Source: Mycogone perniciosa (Eukaryota; Ascomycota; Sordariomycetes; Hypocreales; Hypocreaceae). Taken from it: 64,000 nt of DNA. Below, one piece after another: positions 33,576 to 44,822 of the stretch; position 1 is the first letter of the stretch; each line of letters starts with the position of its first letter. The stretch is from positions 16,256 through 80,255 of the forward strand of contig JAOALB010000201.1 in assembly GCA_025331125.1 (NCBI GenBank). Direction: 5' to 3'. The translations under genes and the position numbers were made by a program. The notes under the pieces were generated by a model. That model did no database searches. It saw only the letters and a program-made list of their open reading frames with translations, and was not told the DNA's origin.

Positions 33576-35527
33576 TTAGACGCCGGCGAGTGACCTGATG
33601 ATAGTTACCATAGGGGGTATTGACGTAAACAACACTGTCACAGTGCCAAACAAACTCATCGACAGCGTCGACAGAGCCGCTGCACGAGGATCCGTTCTGA
33701 GGAGCTGTGCTGTCGCTATCGCACTCGAGTTGACTCCTAAAGAGACCCCTCGAGTAACATAGTCGTCTGAGAATCATCTTGTTAGTCCTCCCCCCATCAC
33801 AAAAAAACTGCCATCTTGAGGGAGAAGCAGTAGGGCTCTCACCTTCAGGAATCCTCAGCCAATCCAGAAATTGCTTTCCAATCAGCGCTCCCAAGATGCC
33901 GCTCACAATAGCTACCGCCGCCACGGTGTTCGTATCACCACCCAGGTTCTTCGTCGCAGGGAGAGCCAAAGCGAGAGTCAGGCTTCGCGCCGTAAACGCC
34001 AGGCTCCTCTCCACAGAAATACCTATGGCGACACACAGTGGCGGATATGCGAACAGCGAGGCAATAGAAATGAGCACATTCGGCACAACAATGGAGACAA
34101 AGTGCTCCTTGAGCTCGCGTCTGTACTGGAACATAGGCAGAGCCAGGGACACGATGCTCGCGTCCAGAAGAGATGAGAAGACATCTCCAGCTCCAGGCAG
34201 AACATGGTGTTGGTGCGGCTCACCCCAGAGGATGAGGTACGTCGAGCCTGTTTTATACGCCCTGAGTCCTGCGTTGAGATTATCGCCGCGGATTTCTGCC
34301 AGAGGCCATATCACAAAGACAGTAATGAAGGCCGCAACGAGTACGGGGTGGAGATACTGTCTCCAAGTCAAGGGGATGGCCAGGGCGGCCATGAAGGCGA
34401 CAACGCTGGCGGCGAGGTGTATGGGCATAGCATATCCAGCCATGTAATACACCGGGAAGCCAACGAACAGAAAAACTGCAACGAATATGGCCAGATCGAA
34501 GTTGGCAGTCAAGAATACGGCCCAGCGCTCCGCTCTAGGTGGTGGTGGGGGATTCTGCGAGTATTCTCGACGGATAGAGGAGGTGTCCGTGGAAGTCCTA
34601 TTTGACGATCCATGTTGAGAGTAATGGCGATCTTGCAGTCTCAGTTGAGGAGGTGTTTGCGGGGCGTCAGGGGATGGCGATTGGGCGATGGAGACGGAGA
34701 CGGAGGAGGGTTGCAATAGCCCAGATGAAGAGACTCCTCCTGATAGACTAGTCGCCCCGGACTGATCAGCGGAGACAGCGCCGCCATCTAGGAGGATACC
34801 GTCTGTGTCTTCGCCCAACTCTTCCGCTCTCTGGACCTGAGCCCGCTTCGAAGAGCCGAGGGCGAGTTGAAGCCCCCGAGTTAGATATGCAGCCAGGACC
34901 ATCATGAAGAAGAAACCAACAACTAAACGACACATTCTCGGTCAGTATTCAAGCTTCAGGCTTTCCGAGCCCATGAGATATATAAAGACCTACCGAAGAC
35001 TGCAATAATCTTCATCACCTCAACAACGCCAATCGAAGGACTCAAAGGCAACATCACAAAAGCCGGCGTGAAGAAGACATTGATCCACCTCAGCGACCAT
35101 CCCGCCTAACAAAGCTCAGCAACACAACAAGAAGAAGGTAAGCCAAGGGAAAGGAAACTTACAGCAACATCAATAAGAGCCACCAGCTTCCTCGTCCTAT
35201 GTCCCCCAATCACCGCTTCGCAAGCCAATAACCCCAGGAACAGTAGCAGAAGGCACGCAACGGATGCTGGGAACGACACATGTACTTTCTTAAACAACAA
35301 ATCGATGCCAAAGCACGCCGTCAGCATGGCCAAAACGCCAGCCGGTACGAAGATCCATGTGCGGAGGAACGCCTCAGATTGCGAAGCCGTGGCCTATATA
35401 TCAGTGATAACATTAGATTTATAAGCACATATGAGTGTGTTCTCAGAGACAGAGACAGAGACAGGAGAGTTTTTACCATCTTAACGGCCAAAAAAACATC
35501 GTTTGCGATGGGTCGTCGCCAACCCAT
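33576..35527 (-). CDS. LrgA-LrgB fusion membrane protein (CidA/CidB-like, plastidic glycolate/glycerate translocator family)
   Basis: Five exons: 35527-35477, 35393-35163, 35105-34994, 34922-33843 and 33766-33576, giving 554 residues. The N-terminal part is LrgA/CidA-like, with helices such as VSFPASVACLLLLFLGLLA and the WINVFFTPAFVMLPL pore signature (about residues 45-140). A Ser/Pro-rich cytosolic loop of about 120 residues follows. The C-terminal part is LrgB/CidB-like, with repeated helices and the signatures SLTLALALPATKNLGGD and VTRGVSLGVNSSAIATA, ending in FTSIPPMVTIIRSLAGV. In bacteria LrgA and LrgB are separate holin-like proteins; in plants the fused PLGG1 exports glycolate from chloroplasts. 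The fungal substrate is unknown. Reading through the last intron would lose the conserved NSSAIATA helix. An upstream in-frame ATG at 35593 could add 22 residues. Intron 1 holds a CAGAGA microsatellite. Confidence 0.92.
35444..35465. repeat. CAGAGA microsatellite in an intron
   Basis: About 3.5 copies of CAGAGA within intron 1 of the LrgA-LrgB gene, just after its GTAAAA donor. Confidence 0.8.
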
Positions 35528-37107
35528 TTTTTTAAAAGACGCAGGTTTCAATGAACAATTAACTCTATTGATTCCAGAGATGACGACTACCAAGAGAGAA
35601 GATGTGTTGAATCGGGCTTTGTTGATACTTTATTTATCCCCTAATACTAGTATTATATAGATAGCAACGAGTAAGAAACGAAAAAGCTGATAAAAGGTTG
35701 TCTAATGGGGATTTTGATAGAATACAGAAAGAGGAATTGACAAGACATTTTTACTTTTTAAAGTTATGGGGTGTTTGTTATCTCGTCAAAGCATCACCGT
35801 CATCGGCATCGTTTCGACATATGCCACTCGCTTACTCATAGTAATACTACTACTAGGAGTAGTCTTAGTGCTTAGGCTGATCCCGAACAACTCCGATGCT
35901 CGGGATTTCCAGTTGGCCGACTTGAAAATAGCGTCACTGCAAGATGGTACGGAGTATAGAGAGATGAGAGAGAAAAGGGGGTCCTTTCCATTTGCCTAAC
36001 CAGATAAGAGCTATATCTATCTACCTCACCAGTTCCAAAATCTCCCACTAGACACAAAGAAGATGAATTCCTGCGTCCGCCGAGAGTCTTGAGCCAGTCC
36101 GAAAGCTATCAAGTCCCCTCCTCTGGTCCCCTTTTCCCTCCCATTTTTTTTTTATGTTTTTGTCTGGTTTTAGTCATTTTCCTCCTTGGTTCATTTCCAC
36201 CAACCCTGTCATTCGTCAAATCATTGATCGTTCCTTGTCACAAATTGCCATTTGTTGAAACAACAGGACGTGTAGCGTTCAAACCGTTTTTGACAGGAAT
36301 CCAGGGCAGTGGACATCTGTCCAAAGTAGCAATTCGTTCCTCCAAAACATCAAAATGCGTCTCGAAGGATGTCTCCTCCGACCTCATCAAGATACGTTTC
36401 GTCCAACGTAGTAATGTCGTCAAAAAAGGTATCATGCCTGCCTTCTCCGATGCGCCCGCCGATCCCTTCAACAAAAATCGCAATATTCTCCGCGCACAAG
36501 CGAGGAGTAAGCAGAAAATGTGCTGAGAGAATACCTGATACGCCTCGCATATCTCCACCACTTCCGGCGTCTACACGCCGACTCCGTTGTAGCACATCCG
36601 TCCGTCCGCCTGTGTCCATCCGTTTAAAAGGGTATCCACGCCGCCTCGTCCTGCCCAAATCCTTTTTGCCTCCCCATGCCCTTCTTTATCCGTAGATACC
36701 AGCGGCCAGGTAGAAACAAAAAATGACTTCCAGAGCCGATAGTAGAATGAATGGTATAGGTCGACAAAGGCGATGCGCCGCCAAAGGCAAAAATCAAGAA
36801 AAAAGAGACGTAGCGACGAGCTCGCCTTTCAAGAGTATAATGTCTTTCGTGTTCGCTCGCTTGCGCGATTTGTGAAGAGAGTGAGAGAGAGTTCCGACGA
36901 GGACCCAAGAATGCGGTGTGGTCGTCGTCCATGAGCAATGAAGTCCGGTTCGCCGTTCCGTCCGTTCGCCAAAAGTCGTGCGGATAATGTACAATCCAAC
37001 AATAAAACATAGCCCCAATCCCTACAGAAAATCCACGTTAAAAATCAAAAGAAAACAGCCCACCCCCTATTGCCGCCCACCGTTATGCATGAATGAGGGA
37101 AGATGAA
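35528..37107. other. intergenic, LrgB-type gene promoter and DHH1 3' flank
   Basis: No gene is supported. One TACGGAGTA motif is at 35948. Overlapping open frames on both strands at 36238-36695 are unsupported by motifs. The T-rich tract near 36148 and the segment before 37108 probably belong to the DHH1 3' UTR or terminator. Confidence 0.45.
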
Positions 37108-38803
37108 TTAAGATTGAGGATCGCGGGGCTGACCACGACCTCGGCCGCCGCCGCCACGGCCACGGTAACCACGTCCACGGCCTCCTCCTCGTCCTCCCCG
37201 CCCGCCATTGAATTGCGAGTTGCCGTTCTGCTGGCCGTTCTGGCCCTGCCAGTTACCTTGCGTCTGCTGCTGCTGTGACTGCTGTTGTTGCACCTGCGGC
37301 TGAGATGGATACGATTGCTGAGTTGCCTGCTGTGGTTGGATGCTTCTCGGGGGAAGATTCGAGATAGGGCGGGGAATGGACTCCGGATTCTCGTAGACGT
37401 AGAGGCTCTTGTCGATACTCGCGGGAATCGGCTGGATCTCTGTGCCAAGATCCCTCTCAATGTTGTAGAGGTTGAATCGGTCATCCCAGTTAATCAGGTT
37501 GATAGCCAGACCAAGGTGACCGAATCGACCGGATCGACCGATTCGGTGAAGGTAGGTTTCAGCATTCTTGGGGAAATCAAAGTTGATGACGACATTGACA
37601 GCCTGGATATCAATACCTCGGGTGAGAAGGTCTGAACAGACCAGGTTTCGGCACACACCATTGCGGAAGTCGTGGAAGACACGGTTACGAGCTTGCTGCT
37701 GCATTCTCGCATGACTGTAGAAGCACGAGTAGCCAAGTTCGGTGATCTTCTTGGCAAGCAGCTCGACTCGGTTGGTCGAGTTGCAGAAGATGATGGATTG
37801 GTTGATTTGAAGCTTTGAGAAGAGTGTGTTCAAGCAGTGGACCTTCTGCTTTTCTTCGACGAAGGCGTAGTACTGGGTGATACCCCGCAGGGTGAGTTCA
37901 TCCATGAGGTTGATTTCGTAAGGGCTGTTCATGTTCTTATCGGAGAAGTCCTTGACAGAGAGAGGGAAGGTGGCGGAGAAGAGCATAACCTGTCGGTCCT
38001 TGGGGTGGAACTGGAGCAACTGCTCGATAACGGGGGTGAATTCGATTGACAGAAGCTTGTCAGCTTCGTCCATGATGAACATGGGGCACTCGCTCAGATC
38101 TGCAACATTCTTTCCTGCAAGATCGAGGATTCTGCCCGGAGTACCGACCACAATATGGACGGGTTCCTGTAAACGAAGAATGTCATCTCGCAAGCCAGTA
38201 CCACCAGTCGTGACCATGACGTTGATGCCGAGGTGCTTACCCAACGTCTTGCAGACCTGTGACGTCTGCATGGCGAGCTCTCGTGTGGGGACAAGGATGA
38301 GACATTGGATCTTGGACACCTTTGGATTGATGCGTTCCAATGCAGGGATGACAAAGGCCGCCGTCTTGCCGGTGCCGTTCTTTGCTCGGGCCAAAATATC
38401 TCGTCCAGTCAATGCGACGGGAATGGCTTCTTCTTGGATGGGGGAGGGCTTCTCGAAACCAGCTTCGAAAATGCCCATGAGCAGATCTCGCTTTAACGCA
38501 AAGTTCTCAAACTCCAGGCCCTTGGTTTTTGTGACATCCTAGGAGGGAACAGTTTGGTCAGCAAACGTGGTGGGATGGAAAAGAGAGGGCCAAGGACAAA
38601 CCTCTGTTTGTTGCCTAGTATCCTTGGTGGGAATCTTCAGGCTCTTCTTCCAGTCGTCGCTCCGTGCAGGAGCACCATCACTATATCGCCATCAGTCAGT
38701 ACGCGTACTCCTCCACGATGGGCTCCCCTCCTGAGGGGAGGAAAGCAAGGCTGCCTGACCTGAGCTGGGTGTTTTTCAGCTGATCTGCTAGCTGGCTCGC
38801 CAT
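37108..38803 (-). CDS. DHH1: DEAD-box ATP-dependent RNA helicase Dhh1 (DDX6/Rck family)
   Basis: Three exons: 38803-38760, 38680-38602 and 38538-37108, giving 517 residues. Dhh1 activates mRNA decapping and represses translation, and is a core component of cytoplasmic P-bodies. Visible motifs: Q-motif region with F-alpha-GFEKPSPIQ (about 55-75), motif I AKNGTGKT at 93-100, PTRELA (motif Ia), TPGR (Ib), DEAD at 198-201 (DEADKLLS), SAT at 229-231, and HRIGRSGR at 372-379. The conserved family start is split across exons 1-3 (MASQLADQLKNTQLSDGAP, then DVTKTKGLEFENFALKR). The C-terminal tail is Gln-rich and then RGG-rich, typical of filamentous fungal Dhh1 and consistent with phase separation. 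Both introns are supported by phase and by restoring the N-terminus. Confidence 0.97.
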
Positions 38804-39630
38804 CTTGATTCTAATCCTCCGGTCCGCAAGGTATCCGGGTTGTTTGTGCCTGTGAGTTGTTGCAAAACTGCTAGTGGACGGGCGTGCTGTCGACCTCTGA
38901 ACCCGGGAGGAGGTGGTGGTCGAAGGGTCGTTTCTTTTTTCGGGCGTGCGTGGTGTGAATGTGGGTATGCGGAGGGCAATTCAGTTGGTGATGAGGTGCC
39001 CGGTTTCTTCTGGAGTGGTGACGCTTCCTATGTTCGTCTTCGCTTGATTACGTGGCGCAGCGGCCCTGGACTCGTGGGTGAGGAGATGTTGCGTGGGCTG
39101 GGAGAGGATGGTGAAGAGGATTGATGAGCGGGCTCAGGATTGCAGTGGAAGGGTGACGATGTGCGACCAACTGCGAAGAAGCATTTTGGTGTGTATCACG
39201 TGACCGTCGGGATGGTCAGAGGTTTCCGAAGAGCCTCACGTTCAGTTGACCGCTTTGGTGGTATTGGGAGCAAAATGGGAAGAAAATATGAGTCGATATT
39301 GTGCGAAGGATGTTTATTTCCATCATATTTACTTCATGCGTCTCGTGCCCAAGCGGTTGATGCAGACAGACAGATGCTAGAAAATTTCATGTTCAAGTGA
39401 TGATTTGTTGATTCAATCTACCTAGGTATTATCGGCCGTTGAATAACGGACCAAATGTAAATAAGAAAAAGAAAGAGGGCAAAAATGCTGCTAGGTAAAT
39501 AAAAACCCGGCCCTTATTGGGGCATGTATCATACAAGTCATTCATCCATCCTTCAACACAGGTAATAATAGCGCAGTTACCTTTTCCTCCCATGAATCCA
39601 TACATCCATCCAACAAAAAGAAACGGAAAA
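38804..39630. other. intergenic, DHH1 promoter and 3' flank of the acyl-CoA dehydrogenase gene
   Basis: 827 bp without a supported gene. Plus-strand open frames here have Gly/Arg-rich random composition. T-, A- and CATCC-rich runs near 39540-39620 probably belong to the 3' UTR of the downstream-reading gene. Confidence 0.5.
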
Positions 39631-41483
39631 TTACAGCTTCATGCCCATGGCCTTGGCCACCCTCAGACTCTGCCTCATACTCAGGTCTAGCATAATCTCC
39701 TCGCTACCTCCGGGGATGGCATAGGCCCTGACATCACGGTACAGCCTCTCGACCTTGCCGCCCTGGCCGCCACGAGAGTAACTAAGACCGCCGAAGATCT
39801 GACTGGCCTCGCGGGCACAGAACTCAAAGGTAACGGTAGACTGAGCCTTGAGGCTTGCAATTGGCCCGCCCAGCCGCAACATAGCCTCGGTCTCGCCCAT
39901 CTTGTCGCACTGGTAGATGAGGTTCTCCAGCCAGTTGTACGAGGCCTCGATCTGGCGAGCCATGTGCGCCAGCTTCATGCGGATGACGGGGTGCTCAATG
40001 AGCTTCTTGCCAAAGGTGCGGCGCTTGTTGGCGTACTTGACGGACTCCTCGAAGCAGACACGAGAGAAGCGCAGGCACTGGATGATGATACCCATACGCT
40101 CGTGGTTGAAGTTGGTCATGATGACTGCGAAAGACATGGTTAGTCATGTGAGGCATACATACGGTGATAAACTGCAAATCTTACCTCGGAAACCCTGGTT
40201 CTGCTTGCCCAGCAAGTTCTCAACGGGCACCTTGACATCCTCAAAGGTGATGTAGGTTGTACCACTGGACCACACACCCTGGCAGTCCATGCGACGGGTA
40301 GTGACGCCGGGGCCGCGTTCAATGAGCAGCAGACTGACGCCGTTCATGCCAGGTCCGCCAGTTCGGACCGCGGTAGTGAAGTAGTCTGCCCAGATACCAT
40401 TGGTGATCCACTTCTTCTCACCGTTGACAATGAAGTGCTTGCCATCCTCGGTCAGCTTGGCCTCGCAGGTCAGGTTAGCCACGTCACTTCCAGCATCAGG
40501 CTCAGTGATGGCCAAGCAGATGCGCTTGTCGCCGCTCAGGATACCAGGCACGATGCGGTCCTTGAGGGCTTTGGAACCGAACTTCATGAGCGGCGGGCCA
40601 CCGATGCCGAAGCCGCCGATGATGTTCCAGACGAAACCACCGGAGCCGGTACGCGACAACTCATCAGTCAGCACCAGCTCGTGGAAGAGATCCCACTTCT
40701 CGGCAGGTACCGATTTGATGCCGGGGGCATACTGCGTGGGGTACTTGATGCCCAAAAGACCAGCCAGGTAGCCCCGGCGGCCCATCTCCTTGTAGATCTC
40801 CTCAGGTACACGCTTAGCCTCATCCCACTCAGTGACGTGAGGCTCGATCTCAGCATCTATCCACTCTCGAAGCTCGGCCCGCAGAGCAGCGTGCGTCTCG
40901 TTGAAGTAAGGCGAGTGGTACTGTGTCACGCCAGATGTATCAGCCAACCGATCGCTCCAAGGAAACGCAATACTCAATCATGGTGCTTGAATATTTGCTA
41001 CTCACGTTCTGGTACCAGCTGGGGTCGGCGAAAGGAATCAGATCACCAAAGGCCTCGAGAGGCTCCGACTCCTCCTCATTGCTGCTACTGCTAGGTGTCT
41101 CGGCCTTGACGACAGGCTTAGGAGCAGGGGCCGCCTTAGGCTCGGGCTTGGGCTCCTCCTTGGGCTTGGGCTTGGTGTCAAGGGAGCCGACCTGCAGCCT
41201 GGCTTTGTACTTCTTGAGAATGCCCTCGTTGTGGTACTTCCAGAACTGCTTTGACGTATCCTTTCCAGCGACACGCTGCAGAATCTTCTTGCCACCTGTT
41301 GTTCACACAAAATTGTAAGATTTACTGTGAATTGGTCTCTGAGCGCCGGCGGGAAATAAGCGACGTACCAGGGTGGTCGTCCTGGAACTTGGTAATATCA
41401 TATACATCGCCATCGATGGTGATGTACATGCTATCGCCCTTGTTGTGCGACGCAACGTCGCTAGCCGTGAAGATCTTGGACAT
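39631..41483 (-). CDS. cytochrome b5 / acyl-CoA dehydrogenase fusion protein
   Basis: Four exons: 41483-41369, 41295-41006, 40920-40185 and 40124-39631, giving 544 residues. The N-terminal cytochrome b5 domain (1-78) has the heme ligands in DDHPGGKK (His37) and WKYHNEG (His60). A Lys/Pro/Ala/Glu-rich linker (about 80-125) joins it to an acyl-CoA dehydrogenase (about 138-544), which carries LAITEPDAGSDVANL (FAD/substrate loop), WITNG, RRTFGKKL and GGSEEIML. The usual MCAD-type catalytic Glu before the GT of the last motif is absent, but NHERMG supplies Glu389 at the position used by isovaleryl- and long-chain-type enzymes. The enzyme should desaturate an acyl-CoA, with the b5 domain as a possible electron partner. 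The fusion is known in ascomycetes. There is no obvious mitochondrial presequence, and no SKL-type ending (it ends MGMKL). Confidence 0.94.
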
Positions 41484-42693
41484 GATAGGCGGATTATGGG
41501 GGACGAAATAGGATGGAGATGGACTAGATGAAAAAGGAAACAAGATACGGGAGCGAGAAAGATGGAGAGGTCCATCTTATTATTTAACTTCTCCTTCGGC
41601 AAAATAGACGTCAATCACATGCTAGCTGGCTGTGAGACAAAGGCCATTGTGGTAGTAGTACTACTACTTCGTACCTCGCCCTCCAGACGAGTGCAAGGGG
41701 CACGGAAGCCGCACAACTAACTCCGGATTCTCCCCCACAAAATCATGCAGAGGCTTGTGGAGGTAAGCCGCCAGCTTGGCTATGCACTCATATTATGCTT
41801 AGCTGCAGAAACCTAGATACTCCGTAGCACTACGGAGGACAGAGCACTTTGTACTACTACTAGGTAGTACTATGTCAAAGTCTACGAAGTATATAGTCTC
41901 CAACGACGGCTGTCCGGTTAGTGCAGACAGGTAGCCCTCCATACAAACTTCTATGACCCGGTACATCGCTGCTCCAGGAGCTTTTGCCGCCGCATTCATG
42001 CACGTGAAAAAGAAAACGGAGCTGCACTGATGTCATGGGACCCCAGTGAATCCGCAGTGGGGAAATGCCGAGGTTCGTTCTGTCAACAACCGCAACCTGC
42101 TGCCAGTCAGAAGGCCAGTCAGAAGGCCAGCATTGCCAAACAATCCGCGGAGCACACCGAACTCCCCCCTGAAGGCTTTCTAGAAGTGGTGCGAGCTCCG
42201 AAATCGTGCGTCTCAGATTCTCAGCGTCAGGTGACCGGCTCAGTCTGGCTTCGGCTGTCAACCCACCGAGCATACATACCTACAACTGCATGTGTGTGTG
42301 TGTGTAATAGTATTAGTAGCATTTTGATTCCGTCGAAAACGGACATCTACCTGCACATGCTTCCCCTAGACCCTTCCTTCTGCAGCACTTTGCCTGGTTA
42401 ACTCAGTAACGGTAACACGGACCTGCATGAGGACCTTGAAGGGTCATAGTGGAACGAGGCTCGTCTTGTCTCGTCTCTTTCACAAGTGGAAGGATTCTCC
42501 TGGGCCGATTTTCAATTTCATAGTACATAGTAGTACGAGTAGTAAGTAGTAAAATGCATACCGATCCCAATACCGAGACCTTGCCACGCGCCAGAAACTC
42601 CTTGTGTCCCGTAGCTAAATCATGTGAACTATCCAGCTGTAATGTCCCTTCCAATGCTCTATTTTATCGGTACAATTCTCCCCAATTGCTCGA
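41484..42693. other. intergenic, ACAD promoter and FEN1 3' flank
   Basis: It carries a TACTTCGTA near 41666, a TACTCCGTA at 41818 with a near-copy TACGGAGGA a few bases later, a 12-bp tandem repeat (42102-42130) and a short GT run near 42294. No gene is seen. Confidence 0.5.
42102..42130. repeat. 12-bp direct tandem repeat
   Basis: GCCAGTCAGAAG occurs twice in a row, with a partial third copy. Confidence 0.8.
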
Positions 42694-43999
42694 CTATGCC
42701 GTGCCGCGAGGCTTTGCCTTGGCCGCGGCCTTTTCCTTCTTCTCCTGCTTCAGCTTTTTCTTCTTTTCCTCATTCTTCTCGTCCAACTTGCGCTTATGCG
42801 CCGCCCGCTCTGCCTCGGTCTTGGGCACGGGTTTGAAAAATCCTTCCAATCGCGCTTGCTGGGAGCTCTTTAGGTTTTTCTCGAGTCTTGCGCCTGCACT
42901 GCGAACGCGGTCCTCTGAAAACCCCTTCTCTGTGACAAGGAATTGGACGAGTCCCTCCATATCCGGCTTCTCCCACTTAAAGTCACACAGGGGATCGTCG
43001 GCCTGTCGGACATCAGGGCGGAAGAAGAGTTCGCGGGCATCTTGATATGGCCAGTCCTCCGGCAATGTGTACTTCTTTTTGGAATCCTTTTCAAAGGCTT
43101 CGACGACCTTTTCCAGAGAGCCGTACTCTCGAATAAGCTTCAGGGCTGTGGTGGGACCGACCTTCGGGACAGGGTCGAGATAATCGCAGCCAAGGAGGAT
43201 ACAAAGGTCGACAAACTAAGACTGGCATTGTCAGCAAGCTGCCGAGGAACAGTAATATGGGTCATGGGTACATACCTGTTCGCGCTCCATGTTCAGGCCC
43301 TCCAGGACCTTGTCAAGACGGATTTCCTGGATAGGCTCCTTTCTCTGCTCGCTAAAGGTAAGATGGCGCAGCAAAATCGGCGTATTGAAGCAGAGTGTAT
43401 CCATGTCCTCACTCGCCGCCGCAAACACCTTCCCAGCCCTCGCCAACACCGCGCACTGCGCCTCAGCCTCTGTCGGCGCAATGATGAAGGGGATGCCCAT
43501 CAGCTTAAGTAGGCGCTGGCACTCAGCGTTATGCTCCCGAGTTACTCGGACCGTCCGCCTAGAGAACTTCTCGATGTCCTCGGCCGTTCCCGTCTCCTTG
43601 GCCTCCTCGAGGCCCTCGGTGGCTTCTTGCTTGCGCTGGAATCGCTTCGCCAGCTCTCCCGACTTGAGCTTCGGTGGCGCGCCATCGAACACGTAGAGTG
43701 GCTTGATACCATTGTCGACCATGCGCAGGGTGCGATAGAACATTCCCATCAGGTGCGACGTCGTCTCGCCGCTGTCGTTCGTAAGCTGCTGTCCATCAGA
43801 CCGGACGGCGATCAAAAAGCTGTAAATGCTCATAGACGCATCCTAGTTCCCCCTTTGGTCAGTTGAAAAGTGCCAATGAGGGGGGATGGTGTGGACGTAC
43901 AATAGCAACTTTGCGACCAAATTGATTTTTGATCTCACTCTCTTTAATAGCATCCGGAGCCTCCTCCTTGATGATCTGGAAGAGCTGTTTAATACCCAT
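42694..43999 (-). CDS. FEN1: flap endonuclease 1 (FEN1/Rad27)
   Basis: Three exons: 43999-43901, 43842-43276 and 43215-42694, giving 395 residues, the usual length. FEN1 cleaves 5' flaps during Okazaki fragment maturation and long-patch base excision repair in the nucleus. The N-terminal XPG block starts MGIKQLFQIIKEEAPDAI. The metal-binding acidic residues are Asp34 (DASMSIYSF, first codon of exon 2), Asp86 (FDGAPPK), Glu158 and Glu160 (APTEAEAQC), the Asp pair in SEDMDTL, and the Asp of GCDYLDPVPKVGP. A consensus PCNA-binding box, QARLEGFF, follows near residue 345. The tail is Lys/Glu-rich. Several MCB/E2F-like sites lie 115-202 bp before the start codon, as expected for S-phase control by MBF. 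Confidence 0.97.
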
Positions 44000-44822
44000 G
44001 GTTGCAGATGTATTTTGGCAACAATTAATGTCTCTCTGCAATAATGGGGAGATGAAAGCAGGAAAGATGGCAGAGTCGAGTGGCAGAGAAGAGTGTGGAT
44101 TTCACGAGGTGCGACGCGCACTCAAAAGTGAATGACGCGCCTTTTCGCGCCTTTTGAACCAGGGATCTTAAGTGGTTCCCGCTTTTCCTCAGGCAGCGCG
44201 TCAGCTGCCATTGGATAGTATTAGTACTCATAGCGCTCAATGTATGGACCAGCAGACGACATATGGCAAATAAAGTATATTTAGAAGTAATAGGTATTCC
44301 AATGATAGTCACATTTACACTCGAAATGTCTCGATGGTCATCATCCCGCGCCGAGGCAATTCACCCCCAACTGCCAACAAACAGAATATAGCAGAAGATA
44401 TGGCACTCAGGTCGGGGAGAGCAAATGCTCAAATCACAAAAAGTGTTTCCCTTCCCCTTCCCGCCCCGTTGTTGATGCCATCGAGTATGATGTTGATATA
44501 CCGCTCGGAATACAGAGCAGTCAAGGATGAATCTCGCCTTGCGCTCCACCTTGCCGTGCGGAAAGGTGCTTCTCTAATCAGAAGCTCCGTCAATAGATGA
44601 TGGTTTCACGAATGCACAAAACACATCAAGATAGGCAAGCTGGGCCTCACGTCAAGTCTGAAATTCACCCATGGGAGGGGCACTTGACGTGCTTCTGGCC
44701 CCTGAACTTCATATTAATTCGGGGTATCGTACACCGTGCCATCCTAGCACGTCCCAACGCCATCATACATCGATCGATATTGCCGGAAGATCCTGTTTTC
44801 GTCAGCTACCCAAAGAGCCTTC
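44000..44822. other. FEN1 promoter and 3' flank of the WD-repeat gene
   Basis: 823 bp. The proximal part carries the MCB-like cluster. The distal part shows only unsupported open frames and is presumably the 3' UTR of the gene to the right. Confidence 0.55.
44114..44201 (-). promoter_or_regulatory. cluster of MCB/E2F-like sites upstream of FEN1
   Basis: ACGCGC at 44114-44119 and 44135-44140, TTCGCGCC at 44144-44151, and GCGCGT (the complement of ACGCGC) at 44196-44201. All four lie within 205 bp of the FEN1 ATG. In ascomycetes, Mbp1/Res-type MBF binds ACGCGN to drive G1/S transcription of replication genes. Confidence 0.6.

Noticed and set aside
33493..33842. Unspliced extension of the LrgB-type exon 4
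   Set aside because: Splicing GTGAGA to TTCTCAG restores the conserved C-terminal helices; the read-through peptide does not.
36238..36695. Three overlapping frames on both strands between the LrgB-type gene and DHH1
   Set aside because: They are mutually overlapping, with no domain, no splice context and no clear codon bias.
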